Shown: positions 5,168 through 7,572 of the stretch, one piece after another
Layout of the letters: every line of letters begins with the position of its first letter
Position numbering within the stretch: the first letter of the stretch is position 1
Assembly: GCA_943348955.1 (NCBI GenBank)
Contig: CALQZE010000011.1
Span: 1-7,572 of the forward strand
Source of the DNA: Candidatus Uhrbacteria bacterium RIFOXYB12_FULL_58_10
GTDB lineage: Bacteria > Patescibacteriota > Patescibacteriia > UBA9934 > GWF2-40-263
Reading direction: 5' to 3'
DNA length: 7,572 nt
Program-made: the position numbers and the translations under genes
The notes under the pieces: generated by a model
Databases searched by the model: none
Seen by the model: only the letters and a program-made list of their open reading frames with translations
Told to the model about the DNA's origin: nothing

Positions 5168-6016
5168 ATGCCAGTAAAACGCTATAAACCTAATACCGCT
5201 GGTCGCCGCATTTCTACTGTGGATACATTTGAAGATGTAACATCTTCAGTGCCGTTAAAATCTTTAACGATTCACAAAAAGAAATTCTCTGGTCGCACAA
5301 ACGGAAAAATCACAGTTCGTCATCGTGGCGGCGGAGCGAAACAACGCATTCGCTTGATTGATGCGAAGCGTGATAAGTTCGATGTACCCGCAAAAGTTGC
5401 AACACTCGAATATGATCCAAACCGTGGTGCACGTATTGCCCTTCTGTATTATCGTGATGGCGAAAAACGTTACATGATCGCTCCGATTGGTTTGAAGGTT
5501 GGTGATTCCGTTGTTTCTTCAAAACAAAAAGGTGAAATTCAATTAGGAAATCGTTTCTGTCTTGAGCATATCCCCGTTGGAATGCAAATCTACGATCTTG
5601 AACTTCAACCTGGAAAAGGTGGACAATTGGTCCGTGGCGCAGGAGCAACAGCACAGTTAATGGCTGTTGAAGGTCCTTATGCAACGGTCAAACTTCCATC
5701 TGGAGAAATTCGTTTGCTCTTCAAACAATGTATGGCAACGATCGGTCAGTCTTCTAACCCAGATCGTCGATTGATTCGATGGGGAAAAGCTGGTCGTACA
5801 CGTCACCGTGGAATTCGACCAACAGTTCGTGGAAAAGTTATGAACCCGGTTGATCACCCTCACGGTGGAGGTGAAGGAAAGAACTCTATCGGTCTTAAAC
5901 ATCCAAAAACTCCTTCAGGAAAACCAGCGCTCGGTGTGAAAACACGTCGTAAACAAGCATCCGATCGCATGATTATTCAACGTCGCAAGAAAGGACGATT
6001 TGTTGGAGGGAAATAA
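5168..6016 (+). CDS. rplB: 50S ribosomal protein L2 (uL2)
   Basis: L2 is a core large-subunit protein needed for subunit association and peptidyl transferase assembly. The 282-residue product is close to the family length (273 in E. coli). It has the N-terminal [14 protein letters not shown], the RNA-binding OB-like region ([18 protein letters not shown], about 51-68; [16 protein letters not shown], 78-93), the SH3-like region with [15 protein letters not shown], and the C-terminal [22 protein letters not shown] followed by PHGGGEG (226-237). That last motif contains the His equivalent to the functionally important His229 of E. coli. The start has a moderate Shine-Dalgarno match (AAGGGG, 5156-5161) inside the end of rplW. 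Only 1 base separates the genes upstream and 2 bases downstream. Confidence 0.98.
   Translation: MPVKRYKPNTAGRRISTVDTFEDVTSSVPLKSLTIHKKKFSGRTNGKITVRHRGGGAKQRIRLIDAKRDKFDVPAKVATLEYDPNRGARIALLYYRDGEKRYMIAPIGLKVGDSVVSSKQKGEIQLGNRFCLEHIPVGMQIYDLELQPGKGGQLVRGAGATAQLMAVEGPYATVKLPSGEIRLLFKQCMATIGQSSNPDRRLIRWGKAGRTRHRGIRPTVRGKVMNPVDHPHGGGEGKNSIGLKHPKTPSGKPALGVKTRRKQASDRMIIQRRKKGRFVGGK
6005..6009 (+). promoter_or_regulatory. Ribosome binding site of rpsS
   Basis: GGAGG lies 9 bases before the rpsS ATG and is the only strong Shine-Dalgarno match among the genes here. It falls within the codons for the conserved VGGK end of L2, so it may be kept by protein constraint rather than as an initiation signal. 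Confidence 0.6.
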
Positions 6017-6018
6017 TT

Positions 6019-6348
6019 ATGTCACGAAGTCTTAAAAAAGGTCACTACGTTCATCCAAAACTCTTGAAAAAGATTGGAAAGATGAAAGCAGGGGATCTCA
6101 CACCAATTAAAACTTGGGCACGTGCTTCAACGATTACTCCTGAAATGGTCGGATTTAATTTCGCTGTGCACAATGGAAAAGATTTTATCAAGGTTCGTGC
6201 CGTTGAAAACATGGTCGGACACAAACTTGGTGAATTTTCTCCGACACGTCGCTTTATTCGCCATGGCGGAAAGCTTCAAAAGGAAGCTGAAGCTGGATCT
6301 GCACCTGCTGCAAAAACAGCAGCAAAACCAGCTCCAAAAAAGAAATAG
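6019..6348 (+). CDS. rpsS: 30S ribosomal protein S19 (uS19)
   Basis: S19 lies in the head of the small subunit, close to the A-site tRNA and the intersubunit bridge. The conserved core spans residues 1-84: [44 protein letters not shown] (30-54), and [22 protein letters not shown] (62-83). The product has 109 residues against 92 in E. coli. The excess is a C-terminal tail (about 85-109) of Ala, Pro and Lys ending in APKKK, probably flexible. The gap after rplB is 2 bases. The stop is TAG. Confidence 0.97.
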   Translation: MSRSLKKGHYVHPKLLKKIGKMKAGDLTPIKTWARASTITPEMVGFNFAVHNGKDFIKVRAVENMVGHKLGEFSPTRRFIRHGGKLQKEAEAGSAPAAKTAAKPAPKKK

Positions 6349-6362
6349 TCGATTGATATTCT

Positions 6363-6785
6363 ATGCAAGTAAAAGCTAAAGCTCGCTTTATCCGCATGTC
6401 TGCACGAAAAGTTCGATTAGTTGTCGATCTTATCCGTGGGGCACACGTTTCAAAAGCGCAAACACAATTACGTTTTGCAAACAAAGCGGCCGCAGAGCCT
6501 GTGCTGAAGCTTTTAAATTCTGCGATTGCAAACGCAACAAACAATTTCAATCTGAATAAAGATGATCTTGTCATTACATCTATCATGGTAGATGAAGGTC
6601 CAACATTGGATCGTTTTCACCCACGTGCTCATGGTCGTGCAATGCCTATCCGAAAACGTTCTTCACACATTTCAATAATCATTGAAAATGTTGAACAGAA
6701 AGAAGCGAAAAAGGAAGATAAGGTTGAAACAAAAGAAAAATCAGTAAAGGCTTCAAAAAAAACAGTAACCGCTAAGACCAAATAA
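6363..6785 (+). CDS. rplV: 50S ribosomal protein L22 (uL22)
   Basis: L22 spans the large subunit and its beta-hairpin lines the exit tunnel opposite L4, near the macrolide site. The product has 140 residues. The core includes KARFIRMSARKVRLVVDLIRG (6-26, conserved helix start), the NKAAAEPVLKLLNSAIANA helix, and the tunnel hairpin EGPTLDRFHPRAHGRAMPIRKRSSHI (78-103 region), which is intact with no deletion of the kind linked to erythromycin resistance. Residues 110-140 form a Lys/Glu/Thr tail beyond the 110-residue E. coli protein. It starts 14 bases after rpsS and ends 9 bases before rpsC. No Shine-Dalgarno motif precedes it. Confidence 0.97.
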   Translation: MQVKAKARFIRMSARKVRLVVDLIRGAHVSKAQTQLRFANKAAAEPVLKLLNSAIANATNNFNLNKDDLVITSIMVDEGPTLDRFHPRAHGRAMPIRKRSSHISIIIENVEQKEAKKEDKVETKEKSVKASKKTVTAKTK

Positions 6786-6794
6786 TTCATACCT

Positions 6795-7451
6795 ATGGGA
6801 CGAAAGGTACATCCAATTGGATTCAGAATCGCAGTCACCCGCGGGTGGGACAGTCTTTGGTTCGCGGATTCGAAACGTTTTACAGCATTACTTGAGGAGG
6901 ATGTAAAAATCCGCCAATTTCTCAAAACTCTTTTGAAAGATGCCCTCATTGATCGCGTTGAAATCGATCGAACGCGTCAGGAGCTCAAACTCTTGATTCA
7001 TTCCGCAAAACCAGGTATCATCATTGGTCGCGGTGGAACAGGGATTGAAGACCTCTCAAAAAAGGTTAAGAATAAATTCTTTCCTGGAAAACGTGTAAAA
7101 TTATCGATCAATGTTCAAGAAGTGAAAAATGCTTCCTTGAGTGCACATGTTGTCGGATTGCAAGTTGCAACAGACATTGAAAAGCGTATGCCATTTCGTC
7201 GCGTGATGAAGGGGACGATCGAACGCGTTATGAAAGCTGGTGCTCTCGGAGTAAAAGTTTCAATCAGCGGACGTTTGAATGGTTCTGAAATTGCACGTCG
7301 TGAAATGATTGCAAACGGTAAGATTCCTCTTCACACACTTCGTGCGGATATCGATTACGCTTCCGTTACAGCTCGTACCATTTGGGGAGCTATCGGAATC
7401 AAGATCTGGATTAACCGCGGTGAAGTTTTCGATAAAGATAAAAAAGTCTAG
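6795..7451 (+). CDS. rpsC: 30S ribosomal protein S3 (uS3)
   Basis: S3 lies at the mRNA entry pore of the small subunit and contributes to the mRNA helicase activity of the ribosome. The 218-residue product has MGRKVHPIGFRI at its start, a type II KH domain with GRGG at 78-81 (IIIGRGGTGIEDL), and the C-terminal domain with SGRLNGSEIARRE and PLHTLRADIDY followed by IWGAIGIKIWINRGEV. The basic residues matching E. coli Arg131, Arg132 and Lys135 are present in FRRVMK (134-139). The protein is slightly shorter than in E. coli (233) because its C-terminal tail is short. The start follows CCT, 9 bases after rplV, with no Shine-Dalgarno motif. The stop is TAG. Confidence 0.98.
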   Translation: MGRKVHPIGFRIAVTRGWDSLWFADSKRFTALLEEDVKIRQFLKTLLKDALIDRVEIDRTRQELKLLIHSAKPGIIIGRGGTGIEDLSKKVKNKFFPGKRVKLSINVQEVKNASLSAHVVGLQVATDIEKRMPFRRVMKGTIERVMKAGALGVKVSISGRLNGSEIARREMIANGKIPLHTLRADIDYASVTARTIWGAIGIKIWINRGEVFDKDKKV

Positions 7452-7454
7452 AAC

Positions 7455-7470
7455 AATCGTTGAAACGATT
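7455..7470 (+). other. Small hairpin between rpsC and rplP
   Basis: AATCGT (7455-7460) and ACGATT (7465-7470) form a 6-bp stem with a TGAA tetraloop, 3 bases after the rpsC stop and 13 bases before the rplP start. It is too weak and lacks the T-run for a terminator. It might affect processing or initiation, or be chance. Confidence 0.35.
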
Positions 7471-7483
7471 TCCACACTCCATT

Positions 7484-7572
7484 ATGTTGATGCCTAAAAA
7501 AGTAAAACATCGTAAGTTGCACAAAGGTCGTGGACGCGGAAAGCGCGTTGCTACACGAATGACAACTGTCGC
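7484..7572 (+). CDS. rplP: 50S ribosomal protein L16, N-terminal part (partial)
   Basis: L16 lies near the A site and contributes to late large-subunit assembly. Only about 29 residues are inside the window: MLMPKKVKHRKLHKGRGRGK and then RVATRMTTV. The opening ML.PK...HRK.HKGRGRG is the L16 signature, and the position after rpsC is the normal one. The gene runs off the end. The ATG at 7484 is preferred over the in-frame ATG at 7490 because L16 proteins normally begin ML-x-PK. The 32-base gap before it contains a small hairpin and no Shine-Dalgarno motif. Confidence 0.93.
   Translation, partial: MLMPKKVKHRKLHKGRGRGKRVATRMTTV

Noticed and set aside
5310..5684. Long minus-strand reading frame inside rplB, and similar ones inside tuf, rplD, rpsS/rplV and rplV/rpsC
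   Set aside because: They are antisense shadows of strongly conserved genes, with unusual composition and no initiation signals.
1..7572. CRISPR arrays, insertion sequences, tRNA genes, phage genes
   Set aside because: No regularly spaced direct repeats, transposase motifs, cloverleaf-like folds or phage proteins were seen; the region is mainly core translation genes.

Overview
This window carries the end of a str-type operon and most of an S10-type ribosomal protein operon from a bacterium. Several things point to Patescibacteria (Candidate Phyla Radiation): compact ribosomal proteins with lineage-specific Lys/Ala tails, Shine-Dalgarno motifs missing before most genes, small gaps, an AT-leaning composition (roughly 40-45% GC by eye), and a stand-alone hypothetical gene next to tuf. 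The placement is inferred from general family knowledge; no 16S or marker search could be run. The standard code fits: every gene reads through cleanly and all twelve visible stops are TAA or TAG.

Layout. Positions 1-218 are the 3' end of fusA (EF-G), followed by a long perfect hairpin (227-271) that can end transcription in both directions. A convergent gene on the minus strand (270-812) encodes a small membrane-anchored methyltransferase resembling the FAM173 family. After an AT-rich divergent region (813-1037) comes a gene (1038-1529, with its own strong promoter) for an acidic protein with an N-terminal Phd/YefM-like segment and no toxin partner. Then tuf (EF-Tu, own promoter at 1533-1561), rpsJ, a structured gap of about 295 bases, and the contiguous run rplC-rplD-rplW-rplB-rpsS-rplV-rpsC, with rplP cut by the window end.

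How it works together. fusA and tuf supply the elongation factors. The remaining plus-strand genes encode ribosomal proteins S10, L3, L4, L23, L2, S19, L22, S3 and L16 in the canonical order. No terminator separates tuf from rpsJ, so tuf probably heads this transcription unit. The gap after rpsJ contains a 15-bp perfect hairpin without a U-tract, and two smaller hairpins run up to the rplC start codon. It is the best candidate here for an undescribed regulatory element, perhaps one that uncouples EF-Tu/S10 output from the downstream ribosomal proteins.

The most striking sequence-wide pattern is at the start codons. All twelve chosen starts, on both strands, have T at position -1, while only rpsS, and more weakly rplB, have a convincing Shine-Dalgarno motif. 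One gene (1038-1529) appears to be leaderless or nearly so. Together these suggest that start selection relies on something other than Shine-Dalgarno pairing.
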